Positions 25,086 to 34,469 are shown, numbered from the stretch's first letter. The stretch is 64,000 bases of DNA from SVEL01 sp045123575 (GCA_045123575.1 JBGVKG010000048.1:5788-69787), one strand, 5' to 3'. Notes: generated by a model not told the origin, from the letters alone. Numbers and translations are program-made.

Positions 25086-25706
25086 CTATAATCGACCTGT
25101 AGCAAGATACTCTGCCATTTCTTTATAGGTCATTCCCTTCTTAAAAGTAAATGTTCCATTCTGTATTCTATATGCGTATCCATTACTGATAAGATAATTA
25201 TTAAACTCATCTGCACTCTCTATAATGCCTGCCTGCGCTAACTGAATAGACACATGATATGAGTTTGTACGATTAGTAACTGTTATGATACAAGTAACTT
25301 CTGTGTTATCGCCGCTTGTAGTTTTCTCTGTTGTAGGCTCTTCTGTGGTTGGTTCTTCTATGGTTGGCTTCGTAGTTGTCGGCTCTTCTGTTATTGGTTT
25401 CGTAGTAGTTGGCTCCTCAACCTCTGGTTTCTTCGTAGTTGTCTCACCATTACTTGACTCTTCATTACCAGAGTCCTCTTTAGATGGTTTATCCACACTA
25501 TCCTTCTCGCCAGACTGATTCTCACCTGTCTGATTATTAGTCACATTACTTGAACTTTGTTCCTCAGTTGGATATACCATTCCAAGCTCTAATGCTTTTT
25601 TCTTTATCTGACCATCTGACATCTTATACGCGTATGATACCAACAATATTATGGTTGCAAACAGTATTCCTGTTCCCACACCTCTTAGATAATATTTAAG
25701 TTTCAT
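25086..25706 (-). CDS. Membrane-anchored protein with MltG/YceG-like C-terminal domain
   Basis: The 206 residues have an N-terminal membrane segment (about 9-29, GTGILFATIILLVSYAY). A long S/T/E/P linker follows, with repeated TTKPxTEEP units (about 50-130). A compact C-terminal domain of about 65 residues ends KGMTYKEMAEYLATGRL. That domain resembles the LysM-like N-terminal part of endolytic transglycosylase MltG, but the catalytic part is absent. It may bind peptidoglycan. It is last in the fapA unit, 13 bases after the SwrB-position gene. Confidence 0.65.
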   Translation of the reverse strand: MKLKYYLRGVGTGILFATIILLVSYAYKMSDGQIKKKALELGMVYPTEEQSSSNVTNNQTGENQSGEKDSVDKPSKEDSGNEESSNGETTTKKPEVEEPTTTKPITEEPTTTKPTIEEPTTEEPTTEKTTSGDNTEVTCIITVTNRTNSYHVSIQLAQAGIIESADEFNNYLISNGYAYRIQNGTFTFKKGMTYKEMAEYLATGRL

Positions 25707-25719
25707 TTTCCTATTGCTC

Positions 25720-26412
25720 CTATCTAGAATTAAATAAATCGATAACCAATCTTACTTCACCTATTCCAAGTCCAAGCTCCTTAGCTATCTCTATATTAGT
25801 TTTTCCCTGCGCATATAGATTAAGTATCATCTGATTATTGTTGCTCATCTCTCGATTTCTTACAGGTCTTTCTTTTTCTGTTGTTTTCTTTGTTTCACTG
25901 TTTGCTATTGCTTCTGGCTGCTTTTCTACATCTGAAGACTTTTCCTGGCTCTTAGGTGCTTCTTCTACCTTTTTATTTGTAGTTGTTATATCCTTCGCAA
26001 CGTCGTTTACGATAGCCATCTTCTTCACACTCATTTTAACAGCTTCGATATCACGAATTGTATTCTTCAATACTTCTTCCTTATCATTGAGCATATTGTA
26101 GAGGAACATAACCTCCTCATGATTATGTTCTATTTTCGCTTGTATATCGTTAGAAAAGTCACCCATAGACATAAGCTTCTCTGTTGTCATCTTTTCTAGC
26201 TTAACTTCCATCTCATCAAGCTTTTCATCAATAACATTAGCTACCTCTGCCTCTACCTCACGACGAACTATCTCCTCCGTAACACTGGCTACATGCACAC
26301 CGTTTATAACATCTTCTCTAGCCTCTCCCGACAATATATGCTCAGAAAATAAGAAGCTACAAACAATAAATATTAGCCCTATTACTATTAAACAAATTTC
26401 CAATGGTCCCAT
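25720..26412 (-). CDS. DUF6115-type membrane protein in the swrB position
   Basis: The 230 residues have one N-terminal membrane segment (about 4-23). A long helical, probably coiled-coil region (about 50-140) and a polar linker follow. The C-terminal helix-turn-helix-like motif is ILNLYAQGKTNIEIAKELGL. Such a motif ends the DUF6115 family. It lies between the flagellar cluster and rpsB, where Bacillus has swrB, whose product helps assemble the flagellar export apparatus. It shares the membrane-anchor plus C-terminal-motif layout; true orthology is not shown. Confidence 0.6.
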   Translation of the reverse strand: MGPLEICLIVIGLIFIVCSFLFSEHILSGEAREDVINGVHVASVTEEIVRREVEAEVANVIDEKLDEMEVKLEKMTTEKLMSMGDFSNDIQAKIEHNHEEVMFLYNMLNDKEEVLKNTIRDIEAVKMSVKKMAIVNDVAKDITTTNKKVEEAPKSQEKSSDVEKQPEAIANSETKKTTEKERPVRNREMSNNNQMILNLYAQGKTNIEIAKELGLGIGEVRLVIDLFNSR

Positions 26413-26433
26413 TTTCTTTCTTCCTTTTACTCA

Positions 26434-26754
26434 CTATATTTTCATATCAAAGGAACCGGTGCTTTTAACTATTACTCTCTCATCTTCAGACATAGTAGCA
26501 CCTTTTCCTGTTTTTTTAACTTTTACGGAAAAATATTCGTTTTTTCCTTTTTCCTTAGCATCATGTTTCTCGTGACCTTGGCTTACATCCTCTCGTTTTA
26601 CAACAACCTCGGCCTTTTGCTGCACATCCTTAGTATTGGTAGTTGCAATATTAGCTTGTTCTACCATAGGTTTAACATCTTGATTATGCTTAACATTTGT
26701 CATATTCTGGCTGTTTTGTACAGTTCCTTGCAATACCACAGGTCTAACTATCAT
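26434..26754 (-). CDS. Small polar protein of unknown function in the fapA unit
   Basis: I do not recognise this 106-residue protein. It is hydrophilic and lysine-rich, with no membrane segment or signal. The first 60 residues (NVKHNQDVKPMVEQANI and similar) look disordered. The C-terminus, EYFSVKVKKTGKGATMSEDE then RVIVKSTGSFDMKI, could form beta strands. The ribosome binding site GGGAGG is strong and the gene starts 12 bases after fapA, so it is probably real and co-expressed. Confidence 0.6.
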   Translation of the reverse strand: MIVRPVVLQGTVQNSQNMTNVKHNQDVKPMVEQANIATTNTKDVQQKAEVVVKREDVSQGHEKHDAKEKGKNEYFSVKVKKTGKGATMSEDERVIVKSTGSFDMKI

Positions 26755-26765
26755 AAGCTACCTCC

Positions 26766-28364
26766 CTAGAACGATGTTGGCTTAATTTCACCACGCTCTT
26801 TCTTAAATCTTACATGTGCTAAATCATCATGAATATGTATAAAATCTCCAGCTATCATTATTTTTGTTCCAGCGTGTATATCACTTATAGCCTGAATTCT
26901 AGCATTTGCATTACATGATAAAAGCTCAGTTAATTCATTGTATTCCTCTGTCAATTTCTTAATATCAGAATCAATCAATATCATATTCTTCATAGAAGAC
27001 TGCATGATAGGAAGCTTATCTGGCTCTAAGGCTCCCACTTCCTGCTTTTTTCTAAGGAGCATAACAACCTTTTCCAGTTTTTCTCTTTCTTCTGTCTTCT
27101 CACTTATTATGTTTTTAATCTCGTTTACTCTTGCTGCAACTGCTGGGTCTGTTCCTACTTCTACCTCTGTCATAGTACCCATAGTTGAACCTATACGTGT
27201 CGCTTCTATAAGATTAAGCGCTCTTACTTTTCCGCCTATTATATTTCCATTCTTTCCTCTAACGTATATGTCACCTTTTGCGAATACATCACTATGAAGA
27301 ATAGTATCTGTCTCTATATATCCATCAGCACGCACTGTTGCGCTTTCAATAAACTTAGATATAAGATTACCTTTACATTCAAGATTACCTTTACCCATAC
27401 CCTGTATGCCTCTGTAAAGTATAATATCTCCGTCTGCGTGAATAGATGCGCCCTCAACAACGCCCATAACTTCTACGTTACCTTTAGCCTTAATAGTAAA
27501 GCCTGTTCTTACATTGCCTTTCACAGTTACCGAACCATTATATTCTATATCTCCAGTAGAGTTATCCACATCAGCTGGCACAAGATAATTATTAGATACA
27601 AACACTCTATCACCTTCGAGTGTAACATGTCCATCTACCTGTGATATGAGCTTTGTTCCATCTTCTACTAACTCTATATTTTGTCCATGCTTTAAAATCT
27701 TTCTCTCTACTTTAGCTGGACGTACTACTGTGCCATATATATCCATACCTGGCTGTCCTGGGTCTTCCTTTGTAAGCACCGCAAGTACATCACCCTTTGA
27801 TACATGGCTGATATTATCCAAATGATGGAAATCTACTGTTCCATCATCATTTAATCTTGGCTTTGCTTTTCTATCTGTTTGGAACATATACTCTATCGAA
27901 GCATTTTTTCCCTGTACAGGTTTATTTCCTACAGCAACTACAATATTTTTACAATATTCAGGATTCTGCTCATGGGCCTTAAGCGCCTCATACAATATAC
28001 CATGTTTTATCTGCATAGCCTTTAAATCACGCTCAAACTCATCTGCATCTGCTCGCTTTCTTCCCTCGCTTGGTGGATAAAATCGCGCAACAGCATACAT
28101 TTTATCTGGGGTAACTCTTACCTTCATTATCTCATCTACAGGATATGCCTTTTCATTACTTATAACCACACTTGTAGGCTTTGTAGCTGTAACAATTGTC
28201 TCGTTGATAAGCTTTATGTCAAAATCTAATATACGATTTTCCTTTAAATACTCGATTACTTCATCTACTTTTAGTAATTCTCCTCCATCCTGTGGTGGAA
28301 AATATTTAAAAGCTACACTTCCGTCCTCTATATCTAATTGAAAATAACTATTCTTATAACTCAT
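26766..28364 (-). CDS. fapA: FapA-family protein (DUF342)
   Basis: The 532 residues match the FapA (flagellar assembly protein A, DUF342) layout. An N-terminal domain (about 1-170) is followed by a right-handed beta-helix of glycine-rich turns (about 180-400; for example GNVEVMGVVEGASIHADGDI). A coiled coil (about 405-480) and a short C-terminal domain follow. It lacks signal or membrane segments. Family members are linked to polar placement of FlhF in some Gram-negatives; the role here is unknown. It is the first gene of its own unit after fliA. Confidence 0.85.
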   Translation of the reverse strand: MSYKNSYFQLDIEDGSVAFKYFPPQDGGELLKVDEVIEYLKENRILDFDIKLINETIVTATKPTSVVISNEKAYPVDEIMKVRVTPDKMYAVARFYPPSEGRKRADADEFERDLKAMQIKHGILYEALKAHEQNPEYCKNIVVAVGNKPVQGKNASIEYMFQTDRKAKPRLNDDGTVDFHHLDNISHVSKGDVLAVLTKEDPGQPGMDIYGTVVRPAKVERKILKHGQNIELVEDGTKLISQVDGHVTLEGDRVFVSNNYLVPADVDNSTGDIEYNGSVTVKGNVRTGFTIKAKGNVEVMGVVEGASIHADGDIILYRGIQGMGKGNLECKGNLISKFIESATVRADGYIETDTILHSDVFAKGDIYVRGKNGNIIGGKVRALNLIEATRIGSTMGTMTEVEVGTDPAVAARVNEIKNIISEKTEEREKLEKVVMLLRKKQEVGALEPDKLPIMQSSMKNMILIDSDIKKLTEEYNELTELLSCNANARIQAISDIHAGTKIMIAGDFIHIHDDLAHVRFKKERGEIKPTSF

Positions 28365-28406
28365 AATGTTTCTTCTCCTATTTTTTTCGACAAAATGCTA
28401 ACTTAT

Positions 28407-28435
28407 AGTATATACTAGCATCAAAAAAGGTGCAA
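28407..28435 (-). promoter_or_regulatory. fapA: Sigma-A-like promoter of fapA, overlapping the fliA terminator
   Basis: TTGCAC (28430-28435), 17 bases, TATACT (28407-28412). The -35 lies in the 3' arm of the terminator that follows fliA. Confidence 0.6.
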
Positions 28436-28465
28436 GAGTTTTTTAGCACTCTTCCACCTTTTTTT
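28423..28465 (-). terminator. Terminator of the motA-fliA unit
   Basis: The stem AAAGGTGGAAGAGT/ACTCTTGCACCTTT (one bulged or mismatched position) with an 8-base loop is followed by a T-run. It starts seven bases after the fliA stop. Confidence 0.85.
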
Positions 28466-28471
28466 AATCTT

Positions 28472-29239
28472 TTATTGTCGAAATACAAATCCTGCTGCAG
28501 GTCCAAGCTTACCTCTCATCTTCTGTATAGCCTTGGTATGCAACTGTGATACTCTCGATTCTGAAACCTCAAGAATCAAGCTAATTTCCTTTAAAGTCAT
28601 CTCCTCATAGTAATAGAGAAGTATAACATATTTTTCTTTCTCAGTTAATGTTTCCAATGATTCCGCAAGCAAACGTTTAAGTTCTTCTCGCTCAATGGCC
28701 TCCTCTGGTGTTTCAAATGTGCTAAATCCAACACTTCCCACTTCTTTCTCACCACTGGATTCCACAAATTCGTCCAACGAAATAACATTGGATATATTTG
28801 CCTGCCCCTGCCAATTGACAAACTCTTCCTCGCTTATGCCTATCTCTTTTGCCAATTCTTCATCACTCGGAGCTCTACCTAACTCTATTTCAAGTTTCGT
28901 CATAGCAGCGTCTATTTTTTTCTGCTTCTGACGTAAGGAACGTGGTATCCAATCCATTTTCCTTATTTGGTCTAGCACCGCACCTCTTATACGCAAGCTT
29001 GCATATGTCTCGAATTTTATACCCTTTCCATAGTCAAACTTATCAATAGCGTCTATCAAACCAAATATGCCGTATCCAACTAAGTCATCGTATTCTACAT
29101 TATACCCTAAATACATACTAAGTCTACCAGCCACAACTTTAACAAGGGGTGCATATTCAAGTATTATCTTTTCTCTTATCTCTGCGCTACGGTTCTTAGA
29201 ATACTCCGTCCATAGCTTATTTCTTTCGCCCTCTGTCAT
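28472..29239 (-). CDS. fliA: Flagellar sigma factor, FliA/SigD (sigma-28) family
   Basis: It directs RNA polymerase to late flagellar and motility genes. The 255 residues show region 2 (about 50-105, YDDLVGYGIFGLIDAIDKFD and FETYASLRIRGAVLDQIR) and region 3 (DWIPRSLRQKQKKI). Region 4 (about 195-250) contains SLETLTEKEKYVILLYYYEE and the helix-turn-helix LKEISLILEVSESRVSQLH. It is the last gene of the long flagellar-chemotaxis unit, as sigD is near the end of the Bacillus operon. Three candidate target promoters lie in this window. Confidence 0.96.
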   Translation of the reverse strand: MTEGERNKLWTEYSKNRSAEIREKIILEYAPLVKVVAGRLSMYLGYNVEYDDLVGYGIFGLIDAIDKFDYGKGIKFETYASLRIRGAVLDQIRKMDWIPRSLRQKQKKIDAAMTKLEIELGRAPSDEELAKEIGISEEEFVNWQGQANISNVISLDEFVESSGEKEVGSVGFSTFETPEEAIEREELKRLLAESLETLTEKEKYVILLYYYEEMTLKEISLILEVSESRVSQLHTKAIQKMRGKLGPAAGFVFRQ

Positions 29240-29243
29240 CTAC

Positions 29244-29558
29244 CTATACCTGCTGCTCTTGTGCGCCTTCTTTTTCAATCTGGTCTTCAGAATTATCTGA
29301 GCCCTCTACGCCTTCCTCTGAGCCTTCTTCCCCTGATTGTGTACCTTCATCTTCCGGTTCTGGTACAACCAGTATTTTTACTGCTAACATACGAATAATG
29401 GCCCCAGCGATATAGAACAAAATAGCTGCAGCTAATACAATGAGCATCATATCTAGATTATTATATTCATTTATAATAGTTGCAACACACGCTACAAATG
29501 CACCTAAGAGTGCAGTAATAGGTGGTATATATTTTGTTCTGTCTATCACTGTTACCAT
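29244..29558 (-). CDS. Small membrane protein of unknown function between cheD and fliA
   Basis: The 104 residues have two membrane segments (about 10-29 and 35-58) and a very acidic C-terminal tail (PEPEDEGTQSGEEGSEEG). The first ATG (29558) directly abuts AGGAG, too close for a binding site. The GTG three codons on (29549) has a better distance, so the start is uncertain. It is read with cheD and fliA, which suggests a motility or chemotaxis link, but no family is recognised. Confidence 0.6.
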   Translation of the reverse strand: MVTVIDRTKYIPPITALLGAFVACVATIINEYNNLDMMLIVLAAAILFYIAGAIIRMLAVKILVVPEPEDEGTQSGEEGSEEGVEGSDNSEDQIEKEGAQEQQV

Positions 29559-29567
29559 CTCCTACGA

Positions 29568-30056
29568 TTATATCTGTTTTTCTGGTTTACCGACTGATTT
29601 TATAGTCAATATTCCTGTATTAGAATCTATTATGACTGTTCTACCGTAGTTTAACCCTGTATCCTCGGCTAAAATAGGTATCTTCAATTCGCTTAATATA
29701 TTCTTCACTGATTCGACATTTCTAGCCCCTACATTAAGAGACTCGTTCTCTTTCATAGCAAAGGCAAACATGCATGCACCACCTGCTATTTTAGCAGTAA
29801 TACGTGCTCTCTTTGCACCAGCTTCCTCCATAAGACGGATAGTTTCTACAATTCCTGTATCTGCAAACTTTGCAATATTTGAATTGTTTTTTATTTCCTT
29901 GCTATTTGGAAGCATTATATGTGCAAGACCTGTAACCTTCGTGTTCGAATCATATAAAGCGATACCAACACACGATCCTAGTCCAAGAGTTGTTAAACAA
30001 TCCGGCGCCTTACATATCTTCAAATCGGCCATACCTACTTTGATTGTTTCACTCAT
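29568..30056 (-). CDS. cheD: Chemoreceptor glutamine deamidase CheD
   Basis: It deamidates glutamines on chemoreceptors and partners with CheC. The 162 residues contain the catalytic cysteine in TLGLGSCVGIALYD and the histidine in GLAHIMLPNS, plus AKIAGGACMF. It follows cheC by 11 bases, the usual CheC-CheD pair. Confidence 0.96.
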   Translation of the reverse strand: MSETIKVGMADLKICKAPDCLTTLGLGSCVGIALYDSNTKVTGLAHIMLPNSKEIKNNSNIAKFADTGIVETIRLMEEAGAKRARITAKIAGGACMFAFAMKENESLNVGARNVESVKNILSELKIPILAEDTGLNYGRTVIIDSNTGILTIKSVGKPEKQI

Positions 30057-30067
30057 GTAGTTTACCT

Positions 30068-30694
30068 CTATAAGCCTAATGACTCTAATATCTTATCATA
30101 TGATTCTAGTTCTGGAACTAATACAAAGTAACCATTAATCATACACTCATTATCAAACTGTGTCTGAATGAGTAATACTTTATCTCCTATCTTCGAGAAC
30201 TCTATTGCTGGTATACTTAAAATAGCCTCTGCCATATCAATCTGAAGACTTGGCACACTAGAAACTATAGTAAGTCTTGTTAAATCTGATAATGCCGAAA
30301 GATAAGAACCTGTAATAATATTTCCTATCTCCCTTAATGCTGAATATTCCATCTCATCAAATTCAACACTACCTGTCTGCGAGTCATCATCTGGCTTTCC
30401 TAATAATTTGTTAACCAATGCCCTCGCTGAATCAATCTCTAATAAAAACATCATCATGCCGTCTACATCACCCTCTAATAAGAGTAATATACCTGCCATA
30501 ATGCTTTCCGCATTTCCCATTGCCTCAGCTAATTCAGAAAATCCTAATAAATTAACTTTAGGAACACTCATATCAATCTTAGAATTAATCATCTTAGAAA
30601 GAGCGGTTGTTGCATTACCCGCACCAATATTTCCAAGCTCCTTCAACACATCATATTGTATGGTGTTCAGATTATTCAAATCTATCTTTGCCAT
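30068..30694 (-). CDS. cheC: CheY-P phosphatase CheC
   Basis: It removes phosphate from CheY-P and is stimulated by CheD. The 208 residues carry both active-site motifs of the E-x2-N type: KELGNIGAGNATTAL and REIGNIITGSYLSAL. The region between includes the acidic loop PDDDSQTGSVEFDEME. It sits between cheW and cheD. Confidence 0.96.
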   Translation of the reverse strand: MAKIDLNNLNTIQYDVLKELGNIGAGNATTALSKMINSKIDMSVPKVNLLGFSELAEAMGNAESIMAGILLLLEGDVDGMMMFLLEIDSARALVNKLLGKPDDDSQTGSVEFDEMEYSALREIGNIITGSYLSALSDLTRLTIVSSVPSLQIDMAEAILSIPAIEFSKIGDKVLLIQTQFDNECMINGYFVLVPELESYDKILESLGL

Positions 30695-30715
30695 GAATTC
30701 CTCTTTTCTCTGGTT

Positions 30716-31162
30716 TTATATATCAAATACACCATTAATGTTAAGAATAGATATTAAATTTGAATTGTACTTACCAACTGCATTGATATACTTTGACTTT
30801 TCATCACTAGGGTCCACCTGAACCTTATCTATACAATCGCTAGGAAGTGATAATACCTCCTTTACCTGATCTACAATAATTCCTATTGGCTCCTGTCCAT
30901 CTGGCTTAAGGATGATGATTCTTGTCTTATCTGTAATAACATCATCATCAAGCTCAAACTTGCTTCTAAGACTCATAATAGGTACTATTTCACCACGAAG
31001 GTTAATTACTCCACGGAAGAACTTCTGAGCCTTTGGAACTCTTGTAATCTTCTGCATACGTACAATATTATCTACGTATTTAATATCGATTCCGTACTGC
31101 TCAATACCCATATTAACTACAATGTATTGAGTAGAACTTACTCCAACCTTAATCTCGTCCAT
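30716..31162 (-). CDS. cheW: Chemotaxis coupling protein CheW
   Basis: It links receptors to CheA. The 148 residues form a single CheW/SH3-like domain with NLRGEIVPIMSLRSKF and PIGIIVDQVKEVL. The frame opens with a GTG at 31168 that touches GGAGGT. The ATG at 31160-31162 (MDEIKVGVSS) has proper spacing and is used. It follows cheA by 13 bases. Confidence 0.96.
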   Translation of the reverse strand: MDEIKVGVSSTQYIVVNMGIEQYGIDIKYVDNIVRMQKITRVPKAQKFFRGVINLRGEIVPIMSLRSKFELDDDVITDKTRIIILKPDGQEPIGIIVDQVKEVLSLPSDCIDKVQVDPSDEKSKYINAVGKYNSNLISILNINGVFDI

Positions 31163-31175
31163 AATCACACCTCCA

Positions 31176-33254
31176 TTATACTAACGCATTTGCGTCAAGA
31201 ATCAGAGCAACTTCACCATCACCGAGGATAGTTGCACCGCTGATAATCTTTGAGCTGTTGTTTATGTACTTACCTAAAGACTTGATAACGATTTCCTGCT
31301 GGCCAATAAGTCTATCAACGATAAGACCTGCCTGCTTGTCACCCTTCTTAACGATAACAGCTGTAAGATTCTCTACATTCTCTGCTGAAGGTTCAATATC
31401 AAGAATTGTATTAAGTCTGACAAGTGGAATAACTGTTCCACGAAGATTAATAACCTCTTTTGTCTGTACATACTTGATATCTGTTACTGGAACATCTTCT
31501 ATAGTCTGAATGTTGCCAAGAGAAATAGCATACTTCTCTTCGCCAACCTCAACCATAAGTGACTGTATAATAGCAAGTGTAAGTGGAAGTCTTATGATAA
31601 ATGTACTTCCCTCACCAAGCTTTGTTCTAACTTCGATATCTCCGCCAAGTGATTCGATCTTAGTCTTAACAACGTCAAGACCTACTCCTCTACCAGATAC
31701 ATCAGTTACCTTCTTAGCTGTTGAGAAGCTTGGCTGGAATAAGAGATCTATAATCTCCTTATCTGTCATAGCATCTGCCTGTTCTGGTGTGATTGCGCCT
31801 TTTTCTAACGCTTTATTCTTAACGCTTTCAACGTCTATACCATTACCATCATCTCTAACCTCGATAACAACGTTATTTCCGTCCTGATATGCGTCAAGAT
31901 AAATATTACCAACTGGATCTTTACCTCTCTCTGCTCTCACTTCAGCACTCTCAAGACCATGATCTGCTGAGTTTCTAAGTAAGTGCATTAATGGGTCACC
32001 AATCTCATCAATAACTGTTCTATCAAGTTCTGTGTCCTCACCTGTAATAAACAGCTTCATCTGCTTGTTAAGCTGCTTTGATAAGTCTCTTACCATCTTA
32101 GGGAACTTCTGTGTAACAGTTTCAATTGGCATCATTCGAACCTTCATAACTGACTCATGAAGATTTGTTGTTACTCTCTCAAGATACTCTATCTGTTCAT
32201 TAAATGACTGTGTAGAATGTCCTTCTTCAGAGCTACTTACAGAAACAAGACCATTCTTAGCAATAATAAGCTCGCTTACAAGATTCATGAGCACGTCTAA
32301 CTTCTCAATATCTACTCTAACTGATCTGTTTGTCACCGGCTTACCAGCTGCCTTAGCAGGTGTAGATGTTGACTTAGACTGAGCGGCTACTTCCTTCTTG
32401 CCAGCTACAGCTACCTGTGAATTGCTATCTGCCTTCTTATCTTCTGTATCATCATTATCTTCTTCGAAACCTGCATTTGGTACTTCCTTAATCTCTTCAA
32501 TGAGAACTTTTCTAATCTCAGATACATTCTCAACTGCAGCCTTAACTGATTCCATACCTTTTGCAGTAACTACCATTAACGAGAATGATAATTCAAACTT
32601 CTCATCCTCGATATCCTGAACTGAAGGATCTGATTTAATAATCTCTCCAAGTTCTTCTAAAGCCTTAAATACAAGGAATGCTCTCGCAGCCTTAAGAATA
32701 CAATTCTCATCAACATGTACTTCCATCTTAAACACATGCATCTGCTTTGCTATAGCTTCCTTAATAGCTTTAATTTCAAAATCTGCCAGTTTCATATCAC
32801 TAACCTTATCAGTTGATGCTTCTGCACTCTTAGTTTGTGCTTCCTTCACTGGCTTCTTTTCTGTTGTTCCACCGCCATTTAAGAAATCATTAAGTCTTCC
32901 TATAATAGCTTCATTATCTTCTGTTCCTTCATCCTGTGTCTGGGTGATTGTGTCTAAGTAGCTTTCTAACGCATCAAGACACTGGAACAATACATCGACT
33001 AACTCTGCAGTAACATTCATCTTTCCGTTACGGATTTCAGAGAGTACATTTTCCATTATATGTGTAAGGCTCTGCATTCTCTTGAATCCCATTGTTCCAG
33101 CCATACCCTTCAAAGAGTGTGCTGCTCGGAATATCTCATTAATTGTGCCTGCATTACCTGGTTCCTCTTCGAGAATCATAAGCTGCTGGCTCAAGTTCTG
33201 TAAATGTTCTTTTGTCTCGTCGATAAATATCTCTAAGTACTGGCTAACGTCCAT
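31176..33254 (-). CDS. cheA: Chemotaxis histidine kinase CheA
   Basis: The 692 residues show the full order. The HPt domain has His46 in AAHSLKGMAGTMGF. A CheY-binding P2-like region (about 150-260) is followed by a Q/S/T-rich linker. The dimerisation domain (about 305-370) comes next. The HATPase domain has LLRNSADHGLES, VRDDGNGID and SGRGVGLDVVK. A C-terminal CheW-like domain (about 555-690) contains VINLRGTVIPLVRL. It phosphorylates CheY and CheB, both encoded nearby. It overlaps the cheB end by 11 bases. Confidence 0.97.
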   Translation of the reverse strand: MDVSQYLEIFIDETKEHLQNLSQQLMILEEEPGNAGTINEIFRAAHSLKGMAGTMGFKRMQSLTHIMENVLSEIRNGKMNVTAELVDVLFQCLDALESYLDTITQTQDEGTEDNEAIIGRLNDFLNGGGTTEKKPVKEAQTKSAEASTDKVSDMKLADFEIKAIKEAIAKQMHVFKMEVHVDENCILKAARAFLVFKALEELGEIIKSDPSVQDIEDEKFELSFSLMVVTAKGMESVKAAVENVSEIRKVLIEEIKEVPNAGFEEDNDDTEDKKADSNSQVAVAGKKEVAAQSKSTSTPAKAAGKPVTNRSVRVDIEKLDVLMNLVSELIIAKNGLVSVSSSEEGHSTQSFNEQIEYLERVTTNLHESVMKVRMMPIETVTQKFPKMVRDLSKQLNKQMKLFITGEDTELDRTVIDEIGDPLMHLLRNSADHGLESAEVRAERGKDPVGNIYLDAYQDGNNVVIEVRDDGNGIDVESVKNKALEKGAITPEQADAMTDKEIIDLLFQPSFSTAKKVTDVSGRGVGLDVVKTKIESLGGDIEVRTKLGEGSTFIIRLPLTLAIIQSLMVEVGEEKYAISLGNIQTIEDVPVTDIKYVQTKEVINLRGTVIPLVRLNTILDIEPSAENVENLTAVIVKKGDKQAGLIVDRLIGQQEIVIKSLGKYINNSSKIISGATILGDGEVALILDANALV

Positions 33255-34440
33255 TGTTTAGCACCCCCACGTTCTTTGATATTGCATCGGCAATTTTATC
33301 CAACGGTAATATCTCATCTGCCTCATTCATCTCGGCAACTGCTTTTGGCATTCCATAAACAATACTTGTTTCCTCATCTTGAGCTATAATATATGTATTG
33401 TTTGTTTCACCAAGCATTCCTATACCACTGGCACCATCATTGCCCATGCCGGTTAAAACCACGCAAGTAATCTCATCATATCCTGAATACATCAAAGACT
33501 CGTACATAATATTTGCACAAGGTCTTAATGCATCTCGCGCTGGTTCATCTGTAGTTGCAATTTTGTAGGTATTTCCTACCTTCATAATTCTCATCTGCTT
33601 TCCACCTGGTGCAATATATACACAGCCTTTTTCGAGAATATCACCATCAGCAGCTTCTTTTACATGAACCTTGCTCATTTCATCAAGTCTCATTGCAAGA
33701 GAATTGGTAAAGCCTCGTGGCATATGCTGTACTAACACCATCGGTGCATCGATGTTTGCTGGAAGCTTAGGAATAACCGCCTGTAATGATTTTGGTCCTC
33801 CTGTAGAACACGCCAACGCAATAAGCTTGTTTGCTCCTGTTTTACTTCCTGCATATTTTTTATGAGGTTTGAATTTTCTATTTTTTGAAGATGTTGCAAC
33901 TGGTCTAACAACAGGCTTTGATTCCTCTGTTGTTGCTTCCACCTTTGTTCTAAAGCTTTGTGAAAATCTATCAGACATACCTCCTGTCTTCTTAACTTCA
34001 ACAGAGCTAACAGCAGTTTGAACTGGTGCATCAGCTTTAGTCGCAACGCTCAACGCTTCCAATAAACGATTTTTAAAATGTTCATCCTTTGCATCCAAGT
34101 AATTTTCTGGCTTTGTAACAAAGTCGAAAGCTCCTCTTTCCAATGCAATAATGGTTTCCTTAGCTCCTTCCTTAGCTAAAGTGCTGACCATAATGACTGT
34201 AATCTTTATCTTATTCTTTTGAAGCTGTTCCAGTAATTCAAGACCATTCATCTTTGGCATATTTATATCAAGAACAACTGCATCATAAGAAAGACGGTTT
34301 TTCACTATGAGGTCCAACGCTTCAAGCCCGTTAGTAGCTAAATCTTTCACGCAAAATCGATTATCTGAGTTGATTATATCAGATATCAACCTTCTCATAA
34401 GTGCAGAGTCATCAACTATCAAAATTTTTTTACTTTCCAT
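33244..34440 (-). CDS. cheB: Protein-glutamate methylesterase/deamidase CheB
   Basis: It removes methyl groups from receptors. The 398 residues have a receiver domain (1-120, phospho-acceptor Asp58 in VVLDINMP) and a long polar linker (about 130-205). The catalytic domain has Ser in ACSTGGPKSLQ, His in LVQHMPRGFT and the Asp region LTGMGNDGASG. The linker of about 75 residues is longer than usual. cheR is not in this window. Confidence 0.96.
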   Translation of the reverse strand: MESKKILIVDDSALMRRLISDIINSDNRFCVKDLATNGLEALDLIVKNRLSYDAVVLDINMPKMNGLELLEQLQKNKIKITVIMVSTLAKEGAKETIIALERGAFDFVTKPENYLDAKDEHFKNRLLEALSVATKADAPVQTAVSSVEVKKTGGMSDRFSQSFRTKVEATTEESKPVVRPVATSSKNRKFKPHKKYAGSKTGANKLIALACSTGGPKSLQAVIPKLPANIDAPMVLVQHMPRGFTNSLAMRLDEMSKVHVKEAADGDILEKGCVYIAPGGKQMRIMKVGNTYKIATTDEPARDALRPCANIMYESLMYSGYDEITCVVLTGMGNDGASGIGMLGETNNTYIIAQDEETSIVYGMPKAVAEMNEADEILPLDKIADAISKNVGVLNNGR

Positions 34441-34469
34441 ATATATACCTCACGCCATTATTTTTCTGT

